Assembly (NCBI GenBank): GCA_905182995.1
Contig: CAJJDP010000105.1
Location: forward strand, 62,001-126,000
Length of the DNA: 64,000 nucleotides
From: Paramecium octaurelia
Lineage: Eukaryota > Ciliophora > Oligohymenophorea > Peniculida > Parameciidae
Reading direction: 5' to 3'
Part shown: positions 10,406 through 22,637 of the stretch, in pieces
Layout of the letters: each line of letters begins with the position of its first letter
Position numbering within the stretch: position 1 is the first letter of the stretch
Translations under genes and position numbers: made by a program
Notes under the pieces: generated by a model
Seen by the model: the letters and a program-made list of their open reading frames with translations, nothing else
The model's database searches: none
Told to the model about the DNA's origin: nothing

Positions 10406-12893
10406 ACTTTTCGATTGTTGCAAAAGTAAAGATTGGTTGGATGGTGGTTAAATATCATACGATCAAATAGCAAACTACTTTTAGATGAAGATTTCTATTC
10501 AAAATTGCAATGAAGTTTATGGAATCAAATTCAAAGAAACTATCGATCTGATGGTTGATGCTAATCAAAAATTCTATTTTCTCATCTCAGAACCAATCAT
10601 TAAAATCATAGAAAAAAATTCATGTCCTTAATGCAAAATAAAATCTGAATTTATTTTATTGACTTGCAATCATAAACAATGTTATAAATGTTTACTAAAG
10701 AAACCTTAAACCGAAAATATCAAATGCGCTTCTTGTGGGAAATTATCTAATAAAAAACATATTTTACATTGCCTTTAAAATTTGGAAAAGGTGAAAGAGT
10801 AAAATGAAATCAACAAACTTTTGTTAAAATATTATGATAGTGCAAATTCACAAGTTGTACAGGTTGATCAACAATTATCATTAGATAGAAGTGGAAGGCA
10901 TCATGCAAACCAAGATATTGAACAAAAGATTGCACCTACAGTAGAACCTCTATATGAATGTAGTTTATGTTCAAAAAAGTCTTATAATTAATTTCTTATC
11001 TTAGATGACTGCAAACATCAATTTTGTTATTATTGTACGCATTAATATAAAATACAAAAAGAGTGTCCCTTATAAAACTGTATTAAAAAAATGGAGTAAA
11101 ATTAATTGTAAACTTGTTTAAATAAAAATAATCCACAAAATAAAGACTAGTCAATTATTAATTAAAACATTAAAGAAATCAATTAAAATCCATCCAATCC
11201 TAAAGTAGCAGAACAATGCTCTAGATGCTCTAACATATATAAATCTAAATTATTTGAAGTAAAAAAATGTAATCATAAATTTTGTATATCATGTCTATCA
11301 AACATTGAGATGAAATATGAAACATCCTTGTGTTTAAAATCTATATGTTAATCAACATTTACAAAGTAGGAATATAAAATGTACTTTAAGTCTGTATAGC
11401 AAACTTCAAATTCAGAAGTGCTTTAAATGCAAAGAGCTCTTCCCTCCTAAAACTACTCATACTTTGTCTGTGAAAGTTGTAAATATAAAAGAAGTGAAGA
11501 TCAAAAATACATATTAAACTGTGGTCATCCTGTTTGTAATGCATGTATCATTTAAAATGTTTAATTCAAAACGACTTGTTGTTATTTAGCATCTTTGGAT
11601 TCTGACTATAAGCAATTTCGGAAAAATCAAGCTATGAATTGCAAAGGTTGCCAATTCCCTTATCCAATAAAAGAATTGTTTTAATTGAATTGTAAACATG
11701 AATTTTGTTTAAGTTGCTGTTAAAAAATATATTTGGGAAGGCCCCCAAGATGTTTGGAAAAAAAATGTGACAGACTAATAGTTTTGGTAGATGACTTGTA
11801 TAATTTTATTTTGAGTAAAAAAATAGAGTAAAGTAAAGAAATTGCAGACAAAGAAGAGCAGAAAAAAAACGAGGAGAAAGAGGAACAAGATTAGGATTAA
11901 AAGTTGGAGAAAAAAGAAAATAAGCAAATAAAAGAAGAACCAAAGTAGATTGATAACAGCCTACGATTAAGTATTCTAAGCTAAAAAACGAAAACCATAG
12001 AGGAATAAGAATCTCTTACACTACAAAAATCTGTCATCAATTTAAAGGAAAATAAAATTAATGAATAAAAGAAGGAAGAATTAAAGTTACCATCAACAAA
12101 ACAGTAAGAGGGTGTTACTCCCAATGGTTAGAATTCGGTTCAAAATGATGATTAAAGAAAATAGGAAATTTACGAATTTGAAGATGATATTTATGGGTCA
12201 GATTCAAATTTTGAGGAGGAAATAATCATTTATTAATAGATCTAAGACATTAAATCTGCTTAAGAAAGAGAAAACGAAGTTTTTACAGGAAGTTGTACAA
12301 ATTGTAATTCAGAATTTTCTCCATTTAATAAAAAATAATTGATTGATTGCAAATCACATTAAATTGGAGCTTGTTGCATTCTAAACACTTTTATAAATTG
12401 TCCCCAATGCGAATAAACTTCATCCAATACAAAACGTATTAAATAGAAGCTGATACTGCCTTGCAATCCTGTAGAAGAAGAAAGTGTATTTGAATCAACT
12501 ATCTTAAAGCCTTCTTTAGGTAGTTACTATCCTCAATCATTTCAGTAAACCTATAAGGGATATAGTGATCAATTATAAAAATTCGAGAGATATAGGAATA
12601 CTTAACATTCGGCAATTAAAAGAAATGTGACAACTGATACTGTCAATAAAAGGATTTAAGATAATCAATAAGTTTTGGAGGACAAATCTAAATATAAAAA
12701 TGAATTGGCAATTCAGAATGAATTGACTTTATTAAGATCTTCTCCACCCTATGTATAGCAATCATACTACCCATATCGATATGATAAACTTCAGTATGGA
12801 GAATATGATCATAGAAACAGATTGGAATTATATAGCAGAGACTTTAATTTAAACTCAAAAATAACAACAGGATATTCAGGGAGGTTGTATTGA
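10074..12893 (+). CDS. RING-finger array protein 1 (six fingers)
   Basis: 939 residues in a single exon. The first 170 residues form a domain I do not recognise (contains NASILCSLIHYAFN) that is conserved in the next gene. Six C3HC4-like modules follow, with pattern C-x2-C...C-x-H-x2-C-x2-C...C-x(2-4)-C, beginning near residues 184, 297, 382, 466, 523 and 741. Finger 1 is a complete RING (CPQC, CNHKQC, CASC). Between fingers 5 and 6 lies a long Lys/Glu-rich linker of about 190 residues, and the C-terminus is Tyr/Gln-rich. RING fingers usually recruit E2 ubiquitin conjugases; a multi-RING or IBR-like ligase or a scaffold is inferred, not shown. Confidence 0.85.
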
Positions 12894-13001
12894 GATATCA
12901 TAAAGGTTTATTAATTTTTGGAACTTTGTCTCTTTTATTTCAAATTATTTTAAGTTAACACTAATATAATTTTTATATTTTCTTTTTATTATTTTACATT
13001 C

Positions 13002-15617
13002 ATGTATTAAATAACTCCAATATCAGATACAATAAAGTCTCGATACCCATAACTCAAGGAATACTACCTATGCCAATTTTTGGGGGAAAACCAATAATCT
13101 GCAATAATATGTTCGATTCTACATTATCTTTTGAATCGTCAGCGAAGCAAAACTCTCGAATATTTTAGGAGTCCAAAGATAAATTACAAGAATTAGCAAT
13201 CTTAAGAAATCGCTCAAATTCTGAGGGAAAGTATGTAAATGGAAAATCCAATATAAAACTTCTTCGAAAAGTTGTCAATTTACGATTAGAATAATATTAT
13301 GACAGAAGTTTTACTTTAAGACTTTTGCTTTTCTTATTAATTAATATATAAGGGTTAAATTTGTTTGAATTATTTGGCTGACTTCTTAGACTTGAATATT
13401 AATATCATTCCATAATTTATCAGTTTAGGTAGAGGGAATAGTAATTTAATTATAATTAAAGAGCAGGATGAATACTATTTTATCATCCCGGAACCTCAAT
13501 TCTAACTAGAAACCTAAACCATTTGTTTTATTTGCAGCAGAAAGGTTTATGTCTTCCTGAAACTTTATTGTAATCATTAAATTTGTTGGAATTGTCTCCT
13601 TAAGCAAAACCATCAGAGTTAGATGAGTAATTTTAAATGTCGATGTGGATAGGTTATTTAAAAGTAGTAGATTGAATAATTTTAAATTGAAATCAGTACT
13701 ATAGCCAAAACAAATCGTTATAATTTAGTGTTGGAGCAATTTTATCATCAATACCTCTCCTAATTAGTATAAAGAAGGAGTTTAATGCGTACTAGTTTTA
13801 CAAAATAGCTTAATGAATCAATAACTGAGTAATTGACTGCAACTGAAATTTAGATTTCACTCCTTGATGAGACAAATAGAGTTTTGGAGCAACTAGATGA
13901 ACCTTGCTGCAATTGTCATAGAGAATCAAACAAACCTTATTTTTATTTGAATAATTGCACACATAAATTTTGCTTTGATTGCATTAAAAAAGAGTTTGAA
14001 AATGATAGTTGTGGAGGATGTTATTGTAGTGCATGTTATAATAAAGTCTCAAGAAAAGAATATGAGTTATATTTATAGATGATAAATGTTGCAAAATACA
14101 GTGTCTAAGAGAAACCACCAGAAAAAGAGAAAACAGAAAACAAATGTTTGAATTGTAATAACACATTTCAATATCAGTTGTTTAAAATTGAGAATTGTAA
14201 GCATAGCTTTTGCGATACATGTGTAGAATAGTTAATAGCAGTTAATTACTTTTTAGTTTACTATTGTACTGTTCCAAATTGCCCAGGTACTTTCAACAAG
14301 AAGGACTATGAAATGTTTAAATAAGAGTTTAGAAAACAGTTGTAAATATCATATTCTGAATTAGAAATTACATGTCATCAAGTTTCATATGACTTTAACC
14401 AATTAAATAATTCTAATTAATGCCTAAAGTAATTATCTGTTTCTCAATCTGAAATTAATGACTAAATTTGCTCAAATTTTAGTGATCCAAATTAGAAAAG
14501 TAAGAATCTAATCGAAAACGAATCCACCAAGATTACTTCAGATGATCAGTAGTAAATAGATCTTAATTGGAGTCTTTTAATAGACAAATGCTAAAAATGC
14601 CAGAAACAATCACAATATTAATTATTCTAAGTTCCATTATGCAATCACAAGTTTTGTAACTCGTGCATTAAGGGTTCTATTGAAAATAAGTAAAAAGATT
14701 AGAAATGTCCTAATAAAGATTGCAAAAGTTTATTTACTAAGAGATCTTATTAAAATTATTATAATAACTTATTGCAGGATAAAGAGATCATCCAAAATAA
14801 TTAACAAATATTAAAACAACAATTAGTCACAAAATCAGAAACTCTGAAGCCGTAACCGTAAATACATAATCTATTAAATCCCACATATAACTCTAATCTA
14901 ACTGTTAAAGGTTCATCAACTAGTACAACTGATTAATAATTATGTTCATTTTGCAATATTTTAAGTGATTTGGATTAAATGTTTGTTATCAAATGTGGAC
15001 ATTAAATTTGTTCAAGATGTAGTTTGCGTTTACAGGGTTAAAATTTGAGATGTAGTAAATGTTTGACTATTTTTGATAATCTGAGATTTAAATAGTTTAG
15101 ATTAAATTGTAGATACAAATGTGATAATTGTAAGAATACTTTCCCTTTCGATTAGATTTCACCAAATTAAACATGTCCACATTTTTTATGTTGGTAATGT
15201 CTCTAAAGAATTTATAAGAATTAAGGGAATTAATAGTGTTGTGTCAAAAACTGCCAAAAATATTTTGCAGTAGAAAAAAGTTAGAAATCATATCAATACT
15301 TTCCAAAAATAGACGTAGAACTAAGTGAAGAAACATTACAAGTTTAAAATTTGAAATTCGTAACCGATTAAAAAACGACTTTATCGAATTCTTAAGCTAT
15401 TGCTAAAAATGACCCAAGCCAATCTATTTTATTAGAGTCAACAAAATAGAAATAAGAAATTAAACAACCTTCTAAAATACAATCATGTATGATTTGTAAT
15501 TCTGATTTCGATGATTATAATTAGCCGGTATTTTTCTCGTGCAATTTACATATAATTGGTATATGTTGCATACTTAAAAATTATGAGCTATGTTACCTAT
15601 GCGATAGAAGACATTGA
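13002..15617 (+). CDS. RING-finger array protein 2 (seven fingers)
   Basis: 871 residues, single exon, starting 108 bp after its paralogue. Both the N-terminal domain (SAIICSILHYLLNRQRS aligns with its neighbour) and the last finger (CNSDF...GICCIL) match gene 1. Seven finger modules begin near residues 175, 302, 383, 529, 648, 707 and 829, all with a C-x-H-x2-C-x2-C centre such as CTHKFCFDC, CKHSFCDTC, CNHKFCNSC and CGHQICSRC. The last one has a relaxed spacing (CNLHIIGICC). Tandem duplication followed by divergence is evident. Probable ubiquitin-ligase-like or scaffold protein; substrates unknown. Confidence 0.85.
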
Positions 15618-15656
15618 ATTACTATATATACATAAATATAAACAAATAAATATTAG

Positions 15657-16139
15657 ATGAATTCTATTAGTATGTTAATGGATGAGGAGTCTTTTGATAG
15701 TTTTAACTAGAGTTAAGATCCTATATCAACCAAGGAGGAAGAGGTAGACAAAAATCAAAATAATTTTTAGAGAAATGCATCCAATTGGACGGCTAATGTT
15801 AACCTGGAGATTATGACTGATTAAAATTTTGTACAAAATTTTGTACCTCCTCATCAAATGCAGTTGCAGTTGAAGAAAGTCAATTGCCAAATTAAAAATA
15901 GCAAGGACACCTATGAGCCTGAAGTTATCCGGAATTCTGAAGAAGAGCATCATTTACAATCTTAGTAATAACTCAATTAATAATAAAACCTATAGGTAAA
16001 TATCATTTAAGTTCATAATCATAACAATTATAATGATAATAGTTCAGATAATTCAGACGAATAACCTGATTCTGAAGGGACAAGAAGTAGCAATTAACAA
16101 ATGAAAAACATTTTACGTCAGCAGGGGTTTATTGACTGA
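15657..16139 (+). CDS. Small Gln/Asn/Glu-rich protein
   Basis: 160 residues from ATG 15657 to TGA 16137-16139, without introns. It is acidic in the first half (DEESFDSF, KEEEVDK) and Gln/Asn/Ser-rich in the second (NDNSSDNSDEQPDSEG). No domain, signal peptide or membrane segment is seen. It starts 39 bp after the RING-array gene and ends 30 bp before the calpain start region, so it sits inside the finger/calpain cluster on the same strand. I do not recognise it; it is probably a disordered protein. Confidence 0.6.
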
Positions 16140-16169
16140 ATATATAAAACTAGAATAGCTCGCCTCTCG

Positions 16170-18744
16170 ATGGCAACCAAAAATGATTTTTTAATTCATT
16201 CTCTCACTATTTATAATAATGATATCAAAATAGATAAATGCATTGATTCTAATTATTTTATAAGACTTGTGTAAGCATTGCAAATAAACTAATTAAAACC
16301 CAGGTGATGTGATTAGTTACTTTATTCAACCTGAAAAAAAAGGAATAGATATTTTTGGTTTCATTATTATGGTTAAAAAGATTTTACCATTTGCTGAAGA
16401 ATAAATGATTGAAAAGACTTTTTCATACATTTAGTAGCGATTTGGATGTCAGTTATTAACCAGTTAAATTTTTGAGGAGCTTATGAAAAAAGTAGAATCG
16501 TAAATGTCTAATTTAGAACTGTCTTAACAAATAAGGTTCAGAACAAACCAATAAAATGAATCATAACAATAGAACAATACTTAGTTGAATAATGCATCAG
16601 CCATTTATACTCAGCATGAAAAAAAACCAATTTTTGATTAAAATTTTAAACCATCTCAGATAACAAATATAGTTTCTTAACAAGTGCCGAAATAAAATAT
16701 ATCAAATTAAGTTGCTCAAAATTGCAACCGATCAGAAATAGAGTTAATTTAAACATTCAGCACAAAATTAAAAAATGCAAATATCAACTTTATCGATGTT
16801 TTCAATAAGTTTGATAACAATAAAGACAATATGATGAATCAGTTAGAATTTTAGAAGATGATTCAAATCGTAATCAAAGATATCAAAGAAGATGAATCAA
16901 GAATACTCACTAGATGGGTTTTCAAAGATTAAAATAAAGAACTAACAGCATTTCAATTTAAGAAGATTTTTGAATTACAAGAGTAAGTTATTCCATAAGC
17001 TAATATTATGGAATCCAACTACTATGAAAATCCTGCTAATTAAAAATTATTATAATCAAATTATCAATTCTAAGAGTGCTTTGTTTCTGATTACAACCTT
17101 GTGGCTATGAAAGAATTCCTTTCAAAATATCAATAATTAAAGAGCCAGAATTAATTTTATACTGACCCTGTATTCCCTCCAAATTAAGTAAGTTTAGGAG
17201 CTAGATTCCAACAATTTTAATGGAAAAGAATACCTTAATTTATTTCAAATCCAAAATTCTTTGTCAAAGAAAACACAGTTAACAGATTTGGTATTGGTAA
17301 ATGGATAACACCAGATGATTTACAATAAGGGTAATTAGGAGACTGTTACTTTTTAGCCTCCATCAGTTCATTAGGGAATAGGAGACCTGATTTATTATTG
17401 GATACATTTGTCACTAGAACTTTCAACCCTCAAGGACTCTATGGCGTCAAATTGTGCATAGATGGTGAATGGAAAGTTATTGGAATAGATGATTTTATTC
17501 CAACCCACTACGACAAGCCAGCATTCACCAGAGGGAAAGACTCAGAAATATGGGTTATGGTAATTGAGAAGGCATGGGCTAAAGTATTTGGTTCTTATGA
17601 GAATATTGAAGCTGGTTTCCCTTCAGAAGTCTTAAGAACCTTAACAGGAGCACCAACAAGAACTATATTCACAAGTGATGAGAAGTTTGTTGAGGATTTG
17701 GAAAGTTGCATCAAAAATAGATGTATAATGGTATGTTCTTCTAAGAATGAGAACAAATAATAGTATAAACTTATGGGGCTAATAGCTGGTCATGCTTATA
17801 CAGTACTTAAAATTAAAGATTTGAATGCCAATACAAAATTAATCAAACTTAGAAATCCTTGGGGAAAGGAGGAATGGAAGGGAGATTGGTCAAATCAAAG
17901 TCAGTTGTGGACTCCTGAATAGAAGGTACAATTTAAAATAACAAATGCTAACGATGGAGTCTTCTACATGAGCATCACAGATTTTCGTAAATATTTTGAT
18001 GACTTATCTGTTTGTTATGTGAAGGATGGGTATTAGTATTAGTCTACTACACTTCAATCAAGTAATAGGAAGAGTGATTATTTTAGTATCTAAATTTAAA
18101 AGTCAGGGTGTTATTATTTTACAATTAATTAAAAGAACGTTAGGTATTAATATTTATAATTTAATAGATTTGAGAATAGCAATAAGTACTCTCCAGCCAA
18201 AATTTTGTTATTTAAAGGAGATTGTTTGTTAGATGGCAATCATAAGAGTGATAGAGAATGTTGGATAAGTAAGGATCTCGATCAGGGATAATATACACTA
18301 GTTATCAAGACTCAATGGTAGTTTTCTAAAACAAATAAGTATACTTGGTCATGTTATGGACCTGGTCCAATTCATAGTGGCAAGATTAATAAGATCCCTA
18401 ATTTATTGAATTCTGCCTTTCTTTAGTTAGCTAGAGTAAGCATGAAAAAGAAAGGGTATTAAAAGCATCCTGACATTAAATAAGCGTATGAATTTCATCT
18501 TAAATATGGGTATCAATATGCATATATTATTAGTTATGGATTTTATTATGTCGAAAATTAAAGTAGCAAGAGTTTTGAAAGTAAGGTGAAATTTACATAG
18601 ATGAAAGGTTTAAAGCTGCGAAAACCTTATAGAGGAAATAACGTTGAGTTTAAGTTATAAGAGAATCAAGAGTTCTTCGCTTTGTTAAGTGTTTCTAATT
18701 CTGGATATTCTTTTGGAGTTGAAGAATAGTATATTGTAAAATGA
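16170..18744 (+). CDS. Calpain-family cysteine protease with EF-hand-like region
   Basis: The calpain core is unmistakable: GQLGDCYFLASISSLG with the catalytic Cys codon at 17344, GHAYTV with the catalytic His at 17791 and LRNPWG with the catalytic Asn at 17854. Two C2-like C-terminal repeats follow up to TGA 18742-18744. Upstream is an EF-hand-like segment (FDNNKDNMMNQLEF). The start is unresolved. ATG 16170 opens a plausible N-terminus (MATKNDFLIHS) but shifts frame near 16294-16303 relative to the rest; ATG 16219 is in frame and gives 841 residues. A 1-bp indel or a 46-nt intron would join them. Ca2+-activated limited proteolysis is the family role. Confidence 0.85.
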
Positions 18745-18825
18745 TAATCTGATAAAATCCAAATGACTTCTATTTTAATCTTAAATTATATCTAATTATT
18801 TCGATTGGAAAATATAAATATTATT

Positions 18826-21445
18826 ATGATAAAATCACTTAAGTGTGTCAAATGTTTATAAGAAACCAAAGAAAGTGCATCTTATAAAGCAAAATGTGGA
18901 CATCTATATTGCAATAAATGTATTGACTAGATTACTGCTGAAGGAGGTTCAAATTGTTCAGAAAAACAATGCTCTTATTTTCTAAACATATCAGATCTTA
19001 TGAACAGGCAATTCCAAAAAATATCCGGAAGCAACTAAATGGTATTTGGGAAATAAATTACAATGTTTTAAGGAGATTCTAAAAAAATGGGTATAATTGC
19101 TGTTTATAATAGCATCACCATCTTAATAAAATAAAGCAACAGCTATCAAATAGAATAATCAAAATGGCAACACTCCGATAAAATAATAAAAAAATACTCA
19201 ACCTCGAAGGTCTTTTTAAGAACGTTCCCCTGTAGCAATTTAAACAAAGTCCAAATCTTAGATGCAAAAACTAACAGATAGGGTTTTACAATAATAGAAC
19301 AGCGCAAAGGTTATTCAACCAAAATAATAACAAACTTAGTAAAGATAATAACAATAATAATAACAATAATAATAATAATAATAATAACAAAATCGATACT
19401 AATAAAATTAATAAATAATAAAATAACAATAGATTCTATAAACAGATTAAATATAACCATAAAAATAAGAAATCAAAATCAATATTGAAGATAGGATGAC
19501 TGAATCAATCTAATATAAATGTGACTATTGCAATTCCAATACTTCAGGATTATTTCATAATGAAATATGTGATCATAGATTATGTTATGATTGCATCTAA
19601 AAATATTATGAGGACTTCTGTGTCTGTTTTGTAAAGGATTGCGGTTGGTAAATCAACTAGGAATAATTAAATTAATTTATGCTCACTTATGTTACATTTC
19701 AATTAAATGAGGTTGAAGAAGTCAAACTAAAAAGACAGCAATCCTCATCAGATCAATAAGATATTCTCATAAGCAAATTTCAATTCGAAGAAGTTACACT
19801 GTAACATATGTAAATCTCTAATATGAATGAATTCATTAAGACATTCGATGAACTCAAAATTAAGGAAAAAAATTATATAGATCTTAAGTTTGGTCCAAAT
19901 GAAAAAAGTGTGGGAACAAATTATAATGCCACTTGGTAGAGATTGAATATTATTTTTAATGGAGATTTTTAATTTTTTGCGAAATCAAGTGATAATAAAA
20001 GGTTTGGATTAGGAAAGTACATCGGACCCCAAGACATAATCTAAGGATAATTAGGGAATTGCTATTTGTTGGCCTCGATATCTGCTTTGGGAAATAGAAG
20101 ACCTGATTTATTATTAGATGTTTTTATCACTAGAGCAATAAACGAACAAGGAATCTATTGTATAAGATTGTGTATAGATGGAATATGGAAGGCCATATAT
20201 GTAGACGATTATTTCCCAGTCTATCCTAATCTAAGTCCCATATTTACAAAAGCTAAAAACAATGCAATATGGGTCATGGTATTGGAGAAGGCATGGGCCA
20301 AATTATTTGGATCTTATCAAAATAGTGCATCAGGTTCGATGTAAGAAGCGCTAAGAGCCTTGACTGGAGCACCTACAGAAGTAATCTGGACTCAATCTCC
20401 AGAATTTATTGCCTAACTTCGAAAATGCCTTGCCAATAGAGTGATAATGGTGGCAGCAACCTAGAGCAGTGATGTTTAACCAATTACATAAGGATTAGTT
20501 CCAAATCACGCCTACTCAGTTCTTAAAATCAAATAAATTAATCATCCATAAAGAGGATAAGTGGAATTACTAAAACTAAGGAACCCTTGGGGAAAAAAGG
20601 AGTGGACAGGAGATTGGGGATAGGAAAGTCCATTATGGACTCCATAATTAAGATAGGAGTTAAAGTTAGATTCTGAAGATTCTGGTGTATTTTATATGGA
20701 CATTGGATCATTCATGCAATAATTTAGAGATATCCATATTTGCCATGTCAAATAAGATTACTAATATTCTGCAACACAAAGCAAATCCAATAAAAAAAAG
20801 GCTGTTTACTATTCTTTTAAAATTACTAAAGAAGGGGATTATTATATTACTATAAATTAACGAAATCAAAGATGGGCAGGAAATCCTAAATATAGCAATG
20901 CCAAACTATTAATTTGTAAAAAAGAAGAAAACAATTAATACACATATATCGCTGGTAAACTTAGTTAATTTGGTGAAGTTTGGTGTAAATGCACCTTAAC
21001 AAAGGGGGAATATGTTGTTTTTGCTAAAGTAATTTGGGAACATCACCAAGAATTCTTTTTTGTTCTCTCTTCATATGGAATGGAAAAACTAGAATTCAAA
21101 CAAATAAGAAAGATTTCTGAAATGCTTCCCAGTGTTTTCATAAAAAAAGGGTTTGTCTAACAACCTAAACGAAGTTATGACACAATGGGATAACCCAAGA
21201 TTCAAAGTTGCTATAATCTAGATAGACTGGATGGTTGGGGCTATTATTTCATTGACAACTAATCAAGTGTTAAATTAATAAGCAAAATATCATTCCATAA
21301 ATTCTATGGGTTGCGATTTTGTAAACCTCATAGAGGAGTCACTTTAAATATTGAACTGCCCCCTGGCAAATAGTTTATTGCTGTAATCAAAGTGTTATCA
21401 GGATATGAAATCGAATTTACTCAAAAGGTTCAATTTCAACAATGA
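18826..21445 (+). CDS. Calpain-family protease with two N-terminal RING-like fingers
   Basis: 865 residues with one 22-nt intron (19091-19112). Two finger modules of the same type as in the upstream RING arrays lie at about residues 7-50 (CVKC...CGHLYCNKC) and 225-265 (CDYC...CDHRLCYDC), separated by a Gln tract (TAA/CAA repeat, 19340-19390). The calpain core follows: GQLGNCYLLASISALG (Cys codon 20060), NHAYSV (His 20517) and LRNPWG (Asn 20582). The triad is intact, but the residue before the catalytic Cys is Asn where the family, and the neighbouring calpain, have Asp. Two C2-like domains end the protein. It lies 81 bp after the other calpain; the two are paralogues over the core. Confidence 0.9.
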
Positions 21446-21517
21446 TTCTTATTTTAGTTTATGTAATTTAGTATTGATATTGATAGAAATGTATAATAAA
21501 TTAATATTAATTAAAAG

Positions 21518-22125
21518 TCATTACTATTCCACAACATCTTCTATTTCTGTAGTAATCCCAGTACTTAAAAGATAGACTTCTTGTTATGCATCTTCTCCAT
21601 TCTCTACATGTATATAATAATCAATTTCTTACATAAAAAGTTCATAAATTGTTGATATCGCAGTTTAAATAATTCAGGAATTTTTAATTCGTCTAATTAC
21701 TTCATTAACTCATAGGCAAAGTATTTAAGAGTCAGTTAATCTAAACTCACAAATTTTATTAATTCAAACTCTATATCACCTTCCTAGATTGCTCTAATGG
21801 CTAGTAATAAAATTTACGAAAGAATAGCCCTTATCAAAACTTCTGCATGAAATTATTTTGGTATTTAAAAATTAGGAGTGTTTTATTCAGTAAACGAAAT
21901 AGTCTTATGTCCTTTCTATTGTAGACATTCTTTGTAGACATTGAATATAGGTAGTAAATCCTTGGAATCCTTTAAAAAATATAAGCAAATTTCATTACTT
22001 AGTAAAATGGCAACCTGACATGAAAAATTTGAACTGAATTCACATTTTCTGTATTAGTTATTATCAACTCTCCAATTTTCACTATTGCTATAGAATTGCA
22101 TTAATACTTTCTTAGAGGAGCTCAT
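21518..22125 (-). CDS. Hypothetical protein, 192 aa
   Basis: Read from ATG 22125 to TGA 21518 with one 29-nt intron (21604-21632). The protein is mixed alpha-type with Leu-rich stretches (HAEVLIRAILSQILLLAIRA) and an acidic end (TEIEDVVEQQ). There is no motif I recognise. Its last 60 residues resemble in character the small reading frame at 22215-22633 (both end in an acidic I-E-x-x-V-D/E-V-V segment), which suggests a paralogous pair. It is convergent with the RING-calpain gene (72 bp between stops). Confidence 0.6.
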
Positions 22126-22214
22126 TGGTTTTATTATTTTTATCTCTAATAAATTATATTATTATACAGCGTACCTTTTCGATATATAAGACCAACCTGG
22201 TTCATGAGATGAAT

Positions 22215-22633
22215 TCACTAAAATGGAGTTTAAGAATTACCTACTACATCCACTAATTCTTCTACGATATCTGCTTATACAATTTAAATGGTTGTTTAAT
22301 TAATGGTTCTTGTAGTTATAACTTTTGATTCTGGTTATAGGGTTTGTTTTTTATCTTCTTCAATTCCACAAATATCTAATTAGCATTTTAATAGTACTGT
22401 TTCCCATTCTAAAAAATTTATTATTTTTAATTATTTAAGAACAGCAATTGACTAATAGTATTAATTGATAGGTATCACGAAATAACTTCAAGTTTAAATG
22501 ATTCAGTAGTATTAGGAGGCAATCTAAATTAATATTGTGCTAAAAAAATTAGTACTTTACAGAGAATTTATATGAACATATCATTATTAAATTAGGAAGT
22601 CAACCATATATTGACTGTTAATATAAATATCAT
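22215..22633 (-). CDS. Small hypothetical protein downstream of SUMO protease (weak)
   Basis: A 127-residue frame from ATG 22633 to TGA 22215 needs one 35-nt intron (22477-22511 approximately), longer than usual here. The ATG lies only 4 bp after the stop of the Ulp1-type gene, which leaves no room for separate UTRs; ATG 22579 is an alternative start. The C-terminus (ADIVEELVDVVGNSQTPFQ) looks like real coding sequence and is similar in style to the end of the neighbouring 192-aa protein. It may be a degenerate copy of that gene. Confidence 0.35.
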
Positions 22634-22637
22634 TTTT

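Noticed and set aside
19340..19395. AAT/TAA microsatellite
   Set aside because: It is in frame in the RING-calpain and codes for a Gln tract, so it is not an independent repeat element.
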